Source of the DNA: Novosphingobium sp. BW1
GTDB lineage: Bacteria > Pseudomonadota > Alphaproteobacteria > Sphingomonadales > Sphingomonadaceae
NCBI RefSeq assembly: GCF_008107685.1
Contig: NZ_VIRF01000058.1
Span: 62,001-126,000 of the forward strand
Direction of reading: 5' to 3'
DNA: 64,000 nucleotides
The number at the start of each line of letters is the position of its first letter. Position 1 is the first letter of the stretch. The notes under the pieces are model-generated. The model was not told the origin of the DNA, did no database searches, and saw nothing but the letters and a program-made list of their open reading frames with translations. Below are positions 43,429 to 53,308 of this stretch, one piece after another. The position numbers were made by a program, and so were the translations under genes.

Positions 43429-44415
43429 TCACGTCAACCCAAAACGTCGAAATAAAATATCGCAAATGGACTTTAGGGTGTAATTTTCAGATTCAATCCG
43501 CGGCCAGTCTTCCGGAGGCTGGTGGCGTAGCCAGGTGAACTGGCGCTTGGCGTAGCGGCGGGTTGCCTGTGCGCCGCGCGCGATAGCCTCCTTGCGCGTG
43601 ATTTCGCCGCGCAGGTGGGTAGCCAGATCGGGGACGCCGATTGCGCGCATTGCGGGCAGGTCAGGATCAAGCTCGCGTGCCAGGAGAGCTTCGACCTCGG
43701 CGAGGGCGCCCGCCTCTACCATACGCTCGAAGCGCAGATCGCAGCGTTCGTAGAGCCATGGTCGTTCGGGCATGAGGATGGCCGGGAAGAGAGTAATCTG
43801 ATCGGCGATCCCGCCTTCCTTGCGTTCCTGCCAATGGGCAAGGGGCCGGCCGGTCGAGCGCACGACTTCGAGGGAGCGCGCTACGCGGGTGGTGTCTGCC
43901 GGGGCGAGTTGCGCGGCGCGCTCCGGGTCTTCGCGCGAAAGCGCGGTGTGCGCTTCGGCGACGTGGAGGGCGCGCACCGCCTCGCGCACGGCGGGGGCGA
44001 TGGCCGGGATGGGGGCGATGCCGTCAAGCAGGGTGCGTATATAAAGGCCGGTGCCGCCGACGAGGATCGGGACGGCACCGCGTTCATGGGCCTCGGTAAT
44101 TTCCGTGCGGGCGGCCTTGGCCCAGTCGGCGGCGGAGCAGGCCGTGGCCGCGTCCCAGGTGCCAAACAGGCGGTGCGTGATCCCGCCGCGCTCTTCCTCG
44201 GTCGGACAGGCACTCAGGATCGGGATATCGGCGTAGACTTGCGAGGCATCGGCGTTGAGGACAACGGCTGTGCGGCCGCGTTTCTCCAGCTCCCGGGCCA
44301 GTGCCACCGCACAATCGCTCTTGCCGCTGGCCGTCGGCCCTGCAATGAGCGCCAGCGGCGGCCGGTCCCCGGCCTTGGAATCATATTTCGCATCAAGGAA
44401 TTTGGCAGTGCTCAT
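43429..44415 (-). CDS. miaA: tRNA dimethylallyltransferase
   Basis: MiaA adds the isopentenyl group to A37 of tRNAs reading UNN codons. The 328-residue protein has the P-loop LALIAGPTASGKSDCAVALA, the substrate motif LNADASQVYADIPILSACP, VPILVGGTGLYIRTLLDGI, and the C-terminal AIGVPDLATHLRGEI and ATRRYAKRQFTWLR. The start at 44415 lies inside the start region of the divergent serB: the first codons of the two genes overlap by eight bases. It is followed by the ilvB leader. Confidence 0.95.
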   Translation of the reverse strand: MSTAKFLDAKYDSKAGDRPPLALIAGPTASGKSDCAVALARELEKRGRTAVVLNADASQVYADIPILSACPTEEERGGITHRLFGTWDAATACSAADWAKAARTEITEAHERGAVPILVGGTGLYIRTLLDGIAPIPAIAPAVREAVRALHVAEAHTALSREDPERAAQLAPADTTRVARSLEVVRSTGRPLAHWQERKEGGIADQITLFPAILMPERPWLYERCDLRFERMVEAGALAEVEALLARELDPDLPAMRAIGVPDLATHLRGEITRKEAIARGAQATRRYAKRQFTWLRHQPPEDWPRIESENYTLKSICDILFRRFGLT

Positions 44416-45304
44416 CGCCCGGCTGATAGCAGACGCAGAAAATCTATCGGCAAAAATCGACACCGTGCGTGCCGAGATAGAGAAGGGCGGGGTGCGCCTT
44501 GCCTCGGCGGCGATGCTCGACTTCTGTGACAAGACGCTCCAGATTGCCTCGCCCGACGATGGTGCGGATGTCCTGCGCGGTGCGCTCGATGCGCATTTCG
44601 GCGCGAGCGATGGCTTGGTAACCGACCACGAGCCGCTCCTGCCCAAGGTCTTCATCTCGGATATGGATTCGACGATGATCGGCCAGGAATGCATCGACGA
44701 GCTGGGCGACTTCGCCGGTCTCAAGGAGCGGATTGCGGACATCACCGAGCGCGCCATGCAGGGTGAGCTTGATTTCGAATCGGCGCTGCGCGAGCGCGTG
44801 GGCCTTCTTGCGGGTCTGCGCGAGAATGCGGTCGACGATTGCCTTGCCGAGCGCATTCGTCCGATGCCGGGCGCCAAGACGCTGGTCGAGACACTCAAGA
44901 AGTTTGGCTGTCGCACCGTGCTCGTCACCGGTGGCTTCCACCACTTCGCCGATCCCATTGCGGCGATGCTGGGGTTCGAGCATGTGGTGGGTAACCGTCT
45001 CGCGGTTGCCGATGGCAAGCTGACCGGCGAACTGGACGGGCCCGTGGTCGACAGTTCGGTCAAGAAGGCTACTTTGCTGGCTGAACTCGCGGCTGTTGCG
45101 GGCGAAGGCGGCGACTTCGTGCCCAGCCTCGCGACGGGCGATGGCGCCAATGACATTCCGATGCTTGAAGCCTCCACCTATGGTATCGCCTACCACGCCA
45201 AGCCCAAGGCGCGCCTAGCGGCCAACGGTTGGATCGACCGCGGCGACCTCACCGATGTCCTGCGCCTTCTGGGCATTGACGAGCAGGACTGGGTCCACGG
45301 CTGA
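44408..45304 (+). CDS. serB: Phosphoserine phosphatase
   Basis: SerB makes L-serine from phosphoserine. The 298-residue HAD-family protein has the nucleophile motif VFISDMDSTMIGQECID (Asp85 and Asp87), motif II VLVTGGFHHF, and motif III/IV ATGDGANDIPML. The N-terminal part begins MLIARLIADAENL from a GTG at 44408, which fits the family start; a TTG two codons upstream is the alternative. The GTG lies within the miaA coding start, so the two promoters must lie inside each other's genes. Confidence 0.93.
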   Translation: MLIARLIADAENLSAKIDTVRAEIEKGGVRLASAAMLDFCDKTLQIASPDDGADVLRGALDAHFGASDGLVTDHEPLLPKVFISDMDSTMIGQECIDELGDFAGLKERIADITERAMQGELDFESALRERVGLLAGLRENAVDDCLAERIRPMPGAKTLVETLKKFGCRTVLVTGGFHHFADPIAAMLGFEHVVGNRLAVADGKLTGELDGPVVDSSVKKATLLAELAAVAGEGGDFVPSLATGDGANDIPMLEASTYGIAYHAKPKARLAANGWIDRGDLTDVLRLLGIDEQDWVHG

Positions 45305-45417
45305 GTTTTCAAGGCGCCCCCGAAGGAGGACGTCCGCCGGGCCCGTGCCTGCACATGTCGCGCAGATGTGACGTTTTTCCTGCGCCTGCGGGGGATTAAT
45401 CGCTTGCAAACGCAGCT

Positions 45418-46239
45418 ATGGTGGTTGGACCGCACCTTGACGGTCAAGGCACGGGACGCGCGGAATTTATGCCCTTTGGTGGCGGTTGGATTGCAGAAAG
45501 CGGACATGGGCCACGAAAGGACTGGCTAGATTCCATATCCTGGCGGCCCGAGACCGAAATGGAGATCCGTGTCGACGTGCGCAAGCGCGTCGGCGTGATC
45601 GCCCGGGATATCCTGAACGCCCAGCCCTCCGGCCTTGCTGAAGCGCGTCATGTTGTCGAGCAGATCGAGCGCTGGCTGCGCGAAAACCGCCAGGACATCC
45701 TGGTCTCTGTGCACGACCATTGCGGTTGGCAGGGCGTGCGTTCGTATGCGCTCGCGGTGGCATGCTTGATGATGAATTTCGCACATCACGCCGGACACAC
45801 GCGCGATTACGTCTTGGAAATGGGGCTTGCGGGTCTCCTCCACAACATCGGTAAGCTGACGATCCCGGCGGAAATTCTCGACAAGCCAGGGCGTCTTGAT
45901 GCGGTTCAGGCGCAGATCATGCGTGGCCATGCCGAAAGTGGCGATCAGCTTCTGGAGCGCTGGGGCCTTGCGAGTTCGATGGTGGTTGCGGCCAGTCGCC
46001 ATCACTACGAAAAGCTGGATGGCAGCGGATATCCGGTGGGGCTGGTCACGAAGCACATTGCCGAACCGGTTCGGGCCGCCCCGATCTGCGATGTTTACGA
46101 CGCTCTGATCTCAAGCCGCAGCTACAAACCGGTCTGGTCAAGCGCCATGGCTCTGGACGAGATGTGCCGCACACGTGGCAACTTCGATCCGGATCTACTG
46201 GCCGTTTTTGCTAGAAGCCTGAGACCAGCAATGCTCTGA
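45418..46239 (+). CDS. HD-GYP-like protein with degenerate active site
   Basis: HD-GYP proteins hydrolyse cyclic di-GMP using a metal centre. The overall motif order is intact: LAGLLHNIGKLTIPAEILDKPGRL, then HAESGDQLLERWG, then HHYEKLDGSGYP and the final CDVYDALISSRSYK. Two ligand positions differ: the HD pair is His142-Asn143, and the second His of HHExxDGxGYP is Tyr197. Activity is therefore doubtful and a binding or scaffold role is possible. The ATG at 45418 is used; ATGs at 45469 and 45559 are alternatives, the last giving MEIRVDVRKRV. Confidence 0.82.
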   Translation: MVVGPHLDGQGTGRAEFMPFGGGWIAESGHGPRKDWLDSISWRPETEMEIRVDVRKRVGVIARDILNAQPSGLAEARHVVEQIERWLRENRQDILVSVHDHCGWQGVRSYALAVACLMMNFAHHAGHTRDYVLEMGLAGLLHNIGKLTIPAEILDKPGRLDAVQAQIMRGHAESGDQLLERWGLASSMVVAASRHHYEKLDGSGYPVGLVTKHIAEPVRAAPICDVYDALISSRSYKPVWSSAMALDEMCRTRGNFDPDLLAVFARSLRPAML

Positions 46240-46262
46240 ACTTCTGGGCTCTGAACTTCTGG
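46233..46262. repeat. 15-base tandem duplication across the HD-GYP stop codon
   Basis: GCTCTGAACTTCTGG occurs twice in direct succession (46233-46247 and 46248-46262). The first copy contains the stop codon of the gene. Confidence 0.9.
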
Positions 46263-46279
46263 CAGTGCCAAAACGCAGA

Positions 46280-46309
46280 CCGCCCCCGAACCTTGCGGTG
46301 CGGGGGCGG
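46280..46309. terminator. GC-rich hairpin between convergent genes
   Basis: CCGCCCCCG (46280-46288) and CGGGGGCGG (46301-46309) form a nine-base stem with a 12-base loop between the HD-GYP and purL 3' ends. There is no proper T-run on either strand. Confidence 0.55.
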
Positions 46310-46340
46310 CCGTAAACTATGTTTCCTGAAGGAAAACCGA

Positions 46341-48500
46341 TCAGGCTTCCATCCAGTTCTTGAAGAAGGCCTCGTTGACGCGGCGCAGTTCGGTGACTTC
46401 GACGCCCGCGACGGTGGAGCCGCCAACGCTGCCGATTTTCTCGGCACCCGGGATTTCGGTGCCGGCGGGGGCTGTCACGACATAGCGCGACTGGTCCTCA
46501 CCAAAGGCTTCTGCGGTGGTCAGTTCCCCTTCGATTGTGCAGCCAAGGCCGCTTGCCAGCGCCATTTCGGCCAGCGCGACGAGAAGGCCGCCATCCGAGA
46601 TGTCGTGGACGGCGTTGACCGTACCTGCTGCGATCAGGCCGCGCACGGTGCCGCCATTCGCGGCCTCGAGCTTGAGGTCGACCCTGGGTGCGTCGCCCGC
46701 TTCCTTACCCGCGATGGTCTTGAGCCAGAGCGACTGACCAAGGTGCGAGCCCTTGCCGCCGACGAGCCAGATTGCATCGCCTTCGCTCTTGAACGAAATG
46801 GTGGCCATCGCGTCGTGGTCGGAAAGGAGGCCGACGCCGCCGATCGCGGGCGTGGGCAGGATCGCCGAGCCGCCGCCGGTGGCCTTCGATTCGTTGTAGA
46901 GCGACACGTTGCCCGACACGATAGGGTAGTCGAGCGCGCGACAGGCATCGCCCATGCCGTTCAGGCAGCCCACGATCTGCGCCATGATTTCCGGGCGCTG
47001 CGGGTTCGCGAAGTTGAGGCAATTGGTGATCGCCAGCGGCAGGCCGCCTACGGCCGAGATGTTGCGGTAGGTCTCGGCAACGGCTTGCTTGCCGCCTTCA
47101 TAAGGGTCGGCGTAGCAGTAGCGCGGGCTGCAGTCGGTGCTGATCGCGAGCGCCTTCTTCGTGCCGTGCACGCGCACGACCGCAGCGTCGCCGCCCGACT
47201 TCTGGATCGTGTCGGCCCCGACTTGGCTGTCGTATTGCTGCCAAATCCACGCGCGCGAGGCGAGGTCGGCCGAGCCGATGAGCGTGGTGAGGTCTGCGCC
47301 CAGATCGGTCGTCGCGGGCACGTCGCCCATTGCGGGAACCGCCGCCCAGGTCTTGTAGTCCTCAGCCGAGGCATAGGGGCGCTGGTATTCCGGCGCGTCG
47401 TCGGCCAGGGGCCCAAGCGGAATGTCGCAGACAACGTCGCCGTCGAATTCGAGGACCATGTGGCCGGTGTCGGTGACTTCGCCGATGACCGCGAAGTCGA
47501 GTTCCCATTTCTTGAAGATAGCTTCGGCCATGGCTTCCTTGCCGGGCTTGAGCACCATGAGCATACGCTCCTGGCTCTCGCTGAGCATCATCTCGTAGGG
47601 CGTCATCGCCTCTTCACGGCAGGGCACCATGTTCATGTCGAGGCGGATGCCTGCGCCGCCCTTGCTGGCCATCTCGACCGAGGACGAGGTGAGGCCCGCC
47701 GCGCCCATGTCCTGGATCGCGACAATGGCGTCGGTCGCCATGAGCTCGAGGCAGGCCTCGATCAGCAGCTTCTCGGTGAAAGGGTCGCCAACCTGCACGG
47801 TGGGGCGCTTTTCCTCGGACTTCTCGTCGAAGTCGGCTGAGGCCATGGTCGCACCGTGGATACCGTCGCGGCCGGTCTTCGAGCCGACATAGACGATGGG
47901 GTTACCAAGGCCGGTCGCGGCGCAGTAGAAAATCTTGTCGGTGTCTGCGACGCCCACGGTCATCGCGTTGACGAGGATGTTGCCGTCGTAGGCCTTGTGG
48001 AAGTTGGTCTCGCCGCCAACTGTCGGGACGCCTACGCAGTTGCCGTAGCCACCGATGCCCGAGACCACGCCCTGCACGAGGTGCTTCATCTTGGGGTGTT
48101 CGGGGCGGCCGAAGCGCAGCGCGTTCATGTTCGCGACCGGGCGTGCGCCCATTGTGAAGACGTCGCGCAGGATGCCGCCGACGCCCGTCGCCGCGCCCTG
48201 GTAGGGTTCGATGTACGAGGGGTGGTTGTGGCTTTCCATCTTGAAGATGGCGGCCTGCCCATCGCCGATGTCGATCACGCCCGCGTTCTCGCCCGGGCCG
48301 CAGATGACCCAGGGAGCCTCGGTCGGGAGTTGCTTTAAATGGAAGCGGCTCGACTTGTACGAGCAGTGCTCGGACCACATGACCGAGAAGATGCCGAGTT
48401 CAAGGAGATTGGGCACGCGGCCCATCGCGTTCACGACACGCTCGTACTCTTCGGGGCTGAGGCCATGCGCCTCGACGACGTCAGGGGTGATTTCGCTCAT
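46341..48500 (-). CDS. purL: Phosphoribosylformylglycinamidine synthase subunit PurL
   Basis: PurL converts FGAR to FGAM in purine synthesis as part of the PurL-PurQ-PurS complex. At 719 residues it is the short form. It has [15 protein letters not shown] at the N-terminus, [41 protein letters not shown], and in the second half [16 protein letters not shown] and [19 protein letters not shown]. The start [19 protein letters not shown] at 48500 is the family start; the frame stays open a further 1.3 kb upstream by chance. purQ and purS are not in the window. Confidence 0.97.
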   Translation of the reverse strand: MSEITPDVVEAHGLSPEEYERVVNAMGRVPNLLELGIFSVMWSEHCSYKSSRFHLKQLPTEAPWVICGPGENAGVIDIGDGQAAIFKMESHNHPSYIEPYQGAATGVGGILRDVFTMGARPVANMNALRFGRPEHPKMKHLVQGVVSGIGGYGNCVGVPTVGGETNFHKAYDGNILVNAMTVGVADTDKIFYCAATGLGNPIVYVGSKTGRDGIHGATMASADFDEKSEEKRPTVQVGDPFTEKLLIEACLELMATDAIVAIQDMGAAGLTSSSVEMASKGGAGIRLDMNMVPCREEAMTPYEMMLSESQERMLMVLKPGKEAMAEAIFKKWELDFAVIGEVTDTGHMVLEFDGDVVCDIPLGPLADDAPEYQRPYASAEDYKTWAAVPAMGDVPATTDLGADLTTLIGSADLASRAWIWQQYDSQVGADTIQKSGGDAAVVRVHGTKKALAISTDCSPRYCYADPYEGGKQAVAETYRNISAVGGLPLAITNCLNFANPQRPEIMAQIVGCLNGMGDACRALDYPIVSGNVSLYNESKATGGGSAILPTPAIGGVGLLSDHDAMATISFKSEGDAIWLVGGKGSHLGQSLWLKTIAGKEAGDAPRVDLKLEAANGGTVRGLIAAGTVNAVHDISDGGLLVALAEMALASGLGCTIEGELTTAEAFGEDQSRYVVTAPAGTEIPGAEKIGSVGGSTVAGVEVTELRRVNEAFFKNWMEA

Positions 48501-48638
48501 GCGCACGGCCCTTAGCCATGTCGGTACGCGCTTGCTAGTCTCCAATATCGCGCAGCCGCCCTTTGATGCACGAGTTGCCTGTCGGAAGAGGGCTGTGTGA
48601 CCTTGACCCTCGTGCCGGGCAGCGCCATTGCTTGGCGC

Positions 48639-48893
48639 ATGGATGCCCAGACACCCGAACTCGACACGCTCAGCTTCGAAGACGCGCTGCGCGAACTGGA
48701 AACCATTGTGCGCCAGCTGGAAAGCGGTGAAGTGCCGCTGGAGGATTCGATCTCGCTCTATGAAAAGGGTGAGAAGCTGCGTCAGCACTGCCAGAAGCGG
48801 CTCGATGCCGCCCAGGCCCGGATCGAGAAGATCGTGACCGGGGCCGACGGTGCGCCCGCCTCGACCCAGCCTTTCGACACGCCGGAGCGCTGA
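48639..48893 (+). CDS. xseB: Exodeoxyribonuclease VII small subunit
   Basis: The 84-residue helical protein has the XseB pattern [45 protein letters not shown]. The ATG at 48639 gives the usual family start; a GTG at 48597 is in frame. It is followed three bases later by the polyprenyl synthase gene, a common pairing. Confidence 0.95.
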   Translation: MDAQTPELDTLSFEDALRELETIVRQLESGEVPLEDSISLYEKGEKLRQHCQKRLDAAQARIEKIVTGADGAPASTQPFDTPER

Positions 48894-48896
48894 GAC

Positions 48897-49805
48897 GTGG
48901 GAGATGGGGCTTTGGGCGATTCGCTGCTGAAAGAGGCGCTGGTCGCGATTGCGGGCGAAGTGGACGGCGCCTTCGATGCGCTGCTGCCAGTTTCCGACGA
49001 CGCGCGTGCGCGTCTCTACGAGGCGATGCGCTATGCCGCGATAGGCGGGGGCAAGCGACTGCGTCCGCTGCTGCTGACGGCGGTCGCGGGCATGTACGGT
49101 GTTCAGCGTGAGGCGGCGATCCGTGCAGCCATCGCGCTCGAATCGATCCACGTCTACTCGCTGATCCATGATGATCTGCCGTGCATGGACGATGATGCCC
49201 TGCGCCACGGCAAGCCGACCCTGCACCTGGCCTTCGACGAATCGGCTGCTGTGCTGGCCGGCGATTCCCTGCACGACTTTGCCTTCGAGGTGCTGTCCGA
49301 TCCGGCTACGAGCGCCGATCCCTTCACCCGCATCGAACTGGTGCGCGTGCTGGCGACCTCCAGCGGTGCAGAAGGCATGGCGGGCGGTCAGATGATGGAT
49401 CTGGTGGCCGAAACTTCCGAATTCGACCTGCACACGATCACGCGCCTGCAGCAACTCAAGACCGGAGCCCTGCTTGGCGCGGCGGTGGAGATGGGGGCGA
49501 TCCTGGGACATGTTCCGCCCGAGGGACGTACGCACCTGCGCAGCTATGCCCGCGACATCGGGCTGGCCTTCCAGATTGCGGACGACCTCATCGATCACGA
49601 GGGTGATGCCGAAGTGGCGGGCAAGGCCGTGGGCAAGGATGCCGATGCCGGCAAGGCCACGTTCGTCTCGCTGATGGGTGCGGACCGCGCGCGCGAACAG
49701 GCGCGCATGCTGGTGGAACAGGCCGTCGGGCACCTTTCGGGGCATGGCGAGGAAGCCGATCTTCTGCGCTGCGTTGCGCGCTATATCGTCGAGCGCGACC
49801 ACTGA
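48897..49805 (+). CDS. ispA: Polyprenyl (farnesyl) diphosphate synthase
   Basis: It elongates DMAPP/GPP with IPP to farnesyl diphosphate. The 302-residue protein has [11 protein letters not shown], the first Asp-rich motif [30 protein letters not shown] and the second Asp-rich motif [13 protein letters not shown]. It starts at a GTG three bases after xseB. dxs, which often follows in this arrangement, is absent here; coaD follows after 70 bases. Confidence 0.93.
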   Translation: MGDGALGDSLLKEALVAIAGEVDGAFDALLPVSDDARARLYEAMRYAAIGGGKRLRPLLLTAVAGMYGVQREAAIRAAIALESIHVYSLIHDDLPCMDDDALRHGKPTLHLAFDESAAVLAGDSLHDFAFEVLSDPATSADPFTRIELVRVLATSSGAEGMAGGQMMDLVAETSEFDLHTITRLQQLKTGALLGAAVEMGAILGHVPPEGRTHLRSYARDIGLAFQIADDLIDHEGDAEVAGKAVGKDADAGKATFVSLMGADRAREQARMLVEQAVGHLSGHGEEADLLRCVARYIVERDH

Positions 49806-49875
49806 TTTTCTCGCGCAACGCAGCGCGCATCAAGGCAGGAAGCCGCGGCCCGCGAGCCGCATGGAGGAAGCCGAA

Positions 49876-50403
49876 ATGACTGAGACCCGGACTGCGGAGC
49901 GCGTGGGCGTCTATCCCGGCACGTTCGATCCGATCACGCTGGGCCATGCCGACATCATCCGGCGCGGCGCGAAACTCGTGGATCGCTTGATCATCGGGGT
50001 GACGACCAATCCGTCGAAGAACCCGATGTTCACGCCTGAAGAGCGCATGGCGATGGTCGAACGCGAGGTAAAGCATCTGGGCGTCGAGAACGTCACGGTG
50101 GTCGCCTTCAATGCGCTTCTGATGAAGTTCGCGCGCAAGCAGAACGCTACGATCATCCTCAGAGGCCTGCGCGCCGTCGCGGACTTTGAGTACGAGTACC
50201 AAATGGCCGGCATGAACCAGCAGCTCGATCCCGACATCGAGACCGTGTTCCTGATGGCTGATGTCAGCCTGCAGCCGATCGCCTCCAAGCTGGTCAAGGA
50301 AATCGCGCTGTTCGGAGGCGACATCACCAAGTTCGTGAGCCCGGCTGTCCGCGAGGACGTGATCGCCCGGATCGACGCGCGAGGGCGCCTCGGCGACTAC
50401 TGA
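49876..50403 (+). CDS. coaD: Phosphopantetheine adenylyltransferase
   Basis: CoaD adenylates 4'-phosphopantetheine, the fourth step of CoA synthesis. The 175-residue protein has the HxGH nucleotidyltransferase region as GVYPGTFDPITLGHADIIRRG, ATIILRGLRAVADFEYEYQMAGMN and the C-terminal SSxVKE-like motif IASKLVKEIALFGGDI. GGAGGAAG lies just upstream of the ATG at 49876. It links functionally to panB at 17-18 kb. Confidence 0.96.
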   Translation: MTETRTAERVGVYPGTFDPITLGHADIIRRGAKLVDRLIIGVTTNPSKNPMFTPEERMAMVEREVKHLGVENVTVVAFNALLMKFARKQNATIILRGLRAVADFEYEYQMAGMNQQLDPDIETVFLMADVSLQPIASKLVKEIALFGGDITKFVSPAVREDVIARIDARGRLGDY

Positions 50404-50497
50404 GCGCGGGGCTTCCCGCTAAATCATTCATTGTTCCGACAGCGAGAGGGTTCTATCGCCCCAGCCAAGGATCGGTTTTCGAGCTTGTGAGTAATCC

Positions 50498-51187
50498 ATG
50501 AAATTTCGCCATACCGTTGCCGCGCTGATGCTGGGTGCCACCGTGCTTGCCAGCCCGCCCGCGCTTGCCAAGGACAAGGACGTCGCTGCCACCGAGGCTC
50601 CGGCGAAGCTGCCCACCAAGATCGACCTGGACCCGAGCCACGATCCGCAGAACGTACTCGTCCTCGATCTCAGCAACGGGGGGCGCGTGCTCATCCGTCT
50701 CGTGCCGGAATGGGCGCCCCACCATGTTGAGCGCGTGAGCAAGCTGGCCCGTGAAGGCTTCTACGACGGTTTGATCTTTCACCGCGTGATCGATGGCTTC
50801 ATGGCGCAGACCGGAGATCCGACGGGCACTGGGCAGGGCGGCTCTGACCTTCCCGACCTGGAAGCCGAATTCAATGCGATGCCGCACGTGCGCGGCTCGG
50901 TTGCGATGGCGCGCACCAACGATCCCAACAGCGCGAACAGCCAGTTCTTCATCGTGTTCTATCCGCGCTTCGCGCTCGATCACAAGTACACCGTGTTCGG
51001 CCGCGTCATCGCGGGGATGAATTACGTTGATGCGATCCACCGCGGCGAGCCGCCAGAGGATCCCACGAAGATCGTCCAGGCCTCGCTTTTCTCCGAGCAC
51101 AAGCCCAAGCCTGCGGCGCCCGCTCCGGCGGTGACCGAGGATACGCCCGTCACGCTCGACGACCTCAACAACTCAACCTCGCAGTAG
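50498..51187 (+). CDS. Periplasmic cyclophilin-type peptidyl-prolyl isomerase
   Basis: The 229-residue protein has a signal peptide ending SPPALA and a cyclophilin domain: EGFYDGLIFHRVIDGFMAQTGDPTGTGQGGSD, VRGSVAMARTNDPNSANSQFFIVF and YTVFGRVIAGMNYVDAI. The catalytic Arg (FHRV) and QFF are kept. A Pro/Ala-rich C-terminal tail follows. It probably assists folding of envelope proteins. Confidence 0.93.
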   Translation: MKFRHTVAALMLGATVLASPPALAKDKDVAATEAPAKLPTKIDLDPSHDPQNVLVLDLSNGGRVLIRLVPEWAPHHVERVSKLAREGFYDGLIFHRVIDGFMAQTGDPTGTGQGGSDLPDLEAEFNAMPHVRGSVAMARTNDPNSANSQFFIVFYPRFALDHKYTVFGRVIAGMNYVDAIHRGEPPEDPTKIVQASLFSEHKPKPAAPAPAVTEDTPVTLDDLNNSTSQ

Positions 51188-51246
51188 GAGGGGCAGGGAG
51201 CTTGCATCTTGCCGCAGGCGCGTTTCGCGTCTAGCGGCTGCCCGTC

Positions 51247-52287
51247 ATGCGAGTAGACCTTTTCGATTTCGACCTCCCGACGGAGAATATCGCGCTGCGC
51301 CCATCCAAGCCCCGCGACGCGGCGCGTTTTCTCGTGGCTGATGGCGATGCACCGCTCGCCGACCGTATCGTGCGCGAGCTTCCTGAGGTCCTCGCCCCGG
51401 GCGATATCCTGGTTTTCAATGATACCCGCGTCATTCCCGCCCAACTTGAAGGCCGCCGCGGTGAGGCCCGCATCGGCGCGACCCTGCACAAACGGCTCGA
51501 CCTGCGCCGGTGGCAGGCCTTCGTGCGCAACGGCAAGCGGCTGAAGGCGGGCGACCGCATCGAATTTCCCTCCGAGGTCGAGGCTGTTGCCGAAGAGCGT
51601 TGGGACGATGGTAGCTGGACGCTCGCCTTCCAGGGCGAAGATCCGGTCGAGATCCTGCTCGAGCGCGCGGGACGCATGCCGCTTCCTCCCTACATCGCGG
51701 GTAAGCGCGACACCGACGAGGCGGACAAAAACGACTACCAGACCATGTTCGCGCGCGAGAAGGGGGCTGTCGCTGCACCCACGGCCGCGCTCCACTTCAC
51801 GCCCGAATTGGTCGCGAAACTCGATGCCGTGGGCATCGGGCGTGAGACGCTCACGCTTCATGTCGGGGCGGGCACCTTTCTTCCGGTCAAGGCAGACGAC
51901 ACTGCCGAGCATCAGATGCATTCCGAATGGGGCCGGATCGATGCCGAGACGGCCGATCGCCTCAACGCCGCGCGCGCAGCGGGCGGGCGCATCATCGCTG
52001 TTGGCACGACTAGCCTGCGGCTTCTGGAAAGCGCGACCGGCGAGGATGGCGTGATCCGTCCCTTCGAGGGTGACACCGCGATCTTCATTACACCGGGCTA
52101 TCGCTTCAAGGCGATTGACGGGCTGATGACCAACTTCCACCTGCCCAAGTCCACGCTGTTCATGCTGGTTTCGGCGCTGATGGGGCTGGAGAAGATGCAG
52201 GCGGTGTATGCCCACGCTATCGAGCACGGCTACCGCTTCTACAGCTACGGCGATTCCAGCCTCCTGATTCCGGGCGCGCAGGCCTGA
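51247..52287 (+). CDS. queA: tRNA preQ1(34) S-adenosylmethionine ribosyltransferase-isomerase
   Basis: QueA transfers and rearranges the ribosyl group of SAM onto preQ1 in tRNA to form epoxyqueuosine. The 346-residue protein has [97 protein letters not shown] and [15 protein letters not shown]. tgt lies 3 kb further in the same direction, with an ABC exporter and a DUF481 gene in between. Confidence 0.97.
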   Translation: MRVDLFDFDLPTENIALRPSKPRDAARFLVADGDAPLADRIVRELPEVLAPGDILVFNDTRVIPAQLEGRRGEARIGATLHKRLDLRRWQAFVRNGKRLKAGDRIEFPSEVEAVAEERWDDGSWTLAFQGEDPVEILLERAGRMPLPPYIAGKRDTDEADKNDYQTMFAREKGAVAAPTAALHFTPELVAKLDAVGIGRETLTLHVGAGTFLPVKADDTAEHQMHSEWGRIDAETADRLNAARAAGGRIIAVGTTSLRLLESATGEDGVIRPFEGDTAIFITPGYRFKAIDGLMTNFHLPKSTLFMLVSALMGLEKMQAVYAHAIEHGYRFYSYGDSSLLIPGAQA

Positions 52288-52345
52288 TCTCTTTTTTGTC
52301 CGGCAATTGGGGCCTGGGGGCTTGGAAGCGCGGGGGCTTCCACCC

Positions 52346-53308
52346 ATGTTCCCGGCCATGCAGGACATTCTCGAAATCGAGGGTCTGACAAAGACCTATG
52401 ACGGGGGCTTCACCGCGCTGAACGGTGTCGACCTGACCATTCGCAAGGGCGAGATCTTCGCGCTCCTGGGACCCAACGGGGCGGGCAAGACCACGCTGAT
52501 TGGCGCGGTCTGCGGCCTAGTCCAGCCAAGCTCGGGCACGATCCGGGCCTTTGGTGAGGACATGGGGCGCCACTGGCGCACCCTGCGCCGCCGCATCGGG
52601 CTCGTCCCCCAGGAACTGGCCACCGATATGTTCGAGACGGTGCTCCACACCGTGAACTATTCGCGGGGCCTGTTCGGCCTTGCGCCGGATGCGGCGCGGG
52701 TGGAGCAAATCTTGCGCACGCTCAGCCTGTGGGACAAGCGCGAAGAATCACTCAGCGCTCTTTCAGGCGGCATGAAGCGCCGCGTCCTTATCGCCAAGGC
52801 GCTCGCCCACGATCCTGAATTGCTGTTCCTCGATGAGCCGACCGCGGGCGTGGACGTGGAACTGCGCCGCGACATGTGGACGCACATTGCGGCGCTGCGC
52901 GAGCAGGGCACCACGATCATCCTCACCACCCACTACATAGAGGAGGCCGAGGAAATGGCCGACCGTGTGGGCATCATCCAGAAGGGCCGTATCCGCATGG
53001 TCGAGGAGACCCGCGCGATGATGGCCCGGCTCGGCCGCACTGAAGCGGTGTTCACGCTGGCAGCGCCGATCAGCGCCATCCCCGAGGGGCTTTCCGGCCA
53101 TTCGCTGAGCCTCGCCGAGGATGGCGGCGCGCTTGTCTACCGTGGCGGCGATGGCACCGGCCAGGGCAAATCCGAGGTTGCCGCGCTCACCAAGGCGCTG
53201 ATTGCCCACAAGGTCGATTACACTGCCATCGACATCCGCGAATCCAATCTGGAGGAGATTTTCGTGAACCTCCTCGAAAACCAGTCCGACACGGGAGAGG
53301 GTGCATGA
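52346..53308 (+). CDS. ABC transporter ATP-binding protein (ABC-2 type export)
   Basis: The ATPase (about 320 residues) has Walker A LGPNGAGKTT, the signature LSGGMKRRVLIAKAL, Walker B LLFLDEPTAGVD and the switch His in TTHYIEEAE. The C-terminal extension and the ending NLEEIFVNLLE are typical of exporters of drugs, lipids or polysaccharides. The start could be 52346 or the ATG at 52358. Its stop overlaps the permease start (ATGA). Confidence 0.93.
   Translation: MFPAMQDILEIEGLTKTYDGGFTALNGVDLTIRKGEIFALLGPNGAGKTTLIGAVCGLVQPSSGTIRAFGEDMGRHWRTLRRRIGLVPQELATDMFETVLHTVNYSRGLFGLAPDAARVEQILRTLSLWDKREESLSALSGGMKRRVLIAKALAHDPELLFLDEPTAGVDVELRRDMWTHIAALREQGTTIILTTHYIEEAEEMADRVGIIQKGRIRMVEETRAMMARLGRTEAVFTLAAPISAIPEGLSGHSLSLAEDGGALVYRGGDGTGQGKSEVAALTKALIAHKVDYTAIDIRESNLEEIFVNLLENQSDTGEGA

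Noticed and set aside
48501..49802. Open extension of the purL frame by more than 430 codons upstream
   Set aside because: The PurL family starts at 48500; the extension is antisense to xseB and ispA and has no domain.
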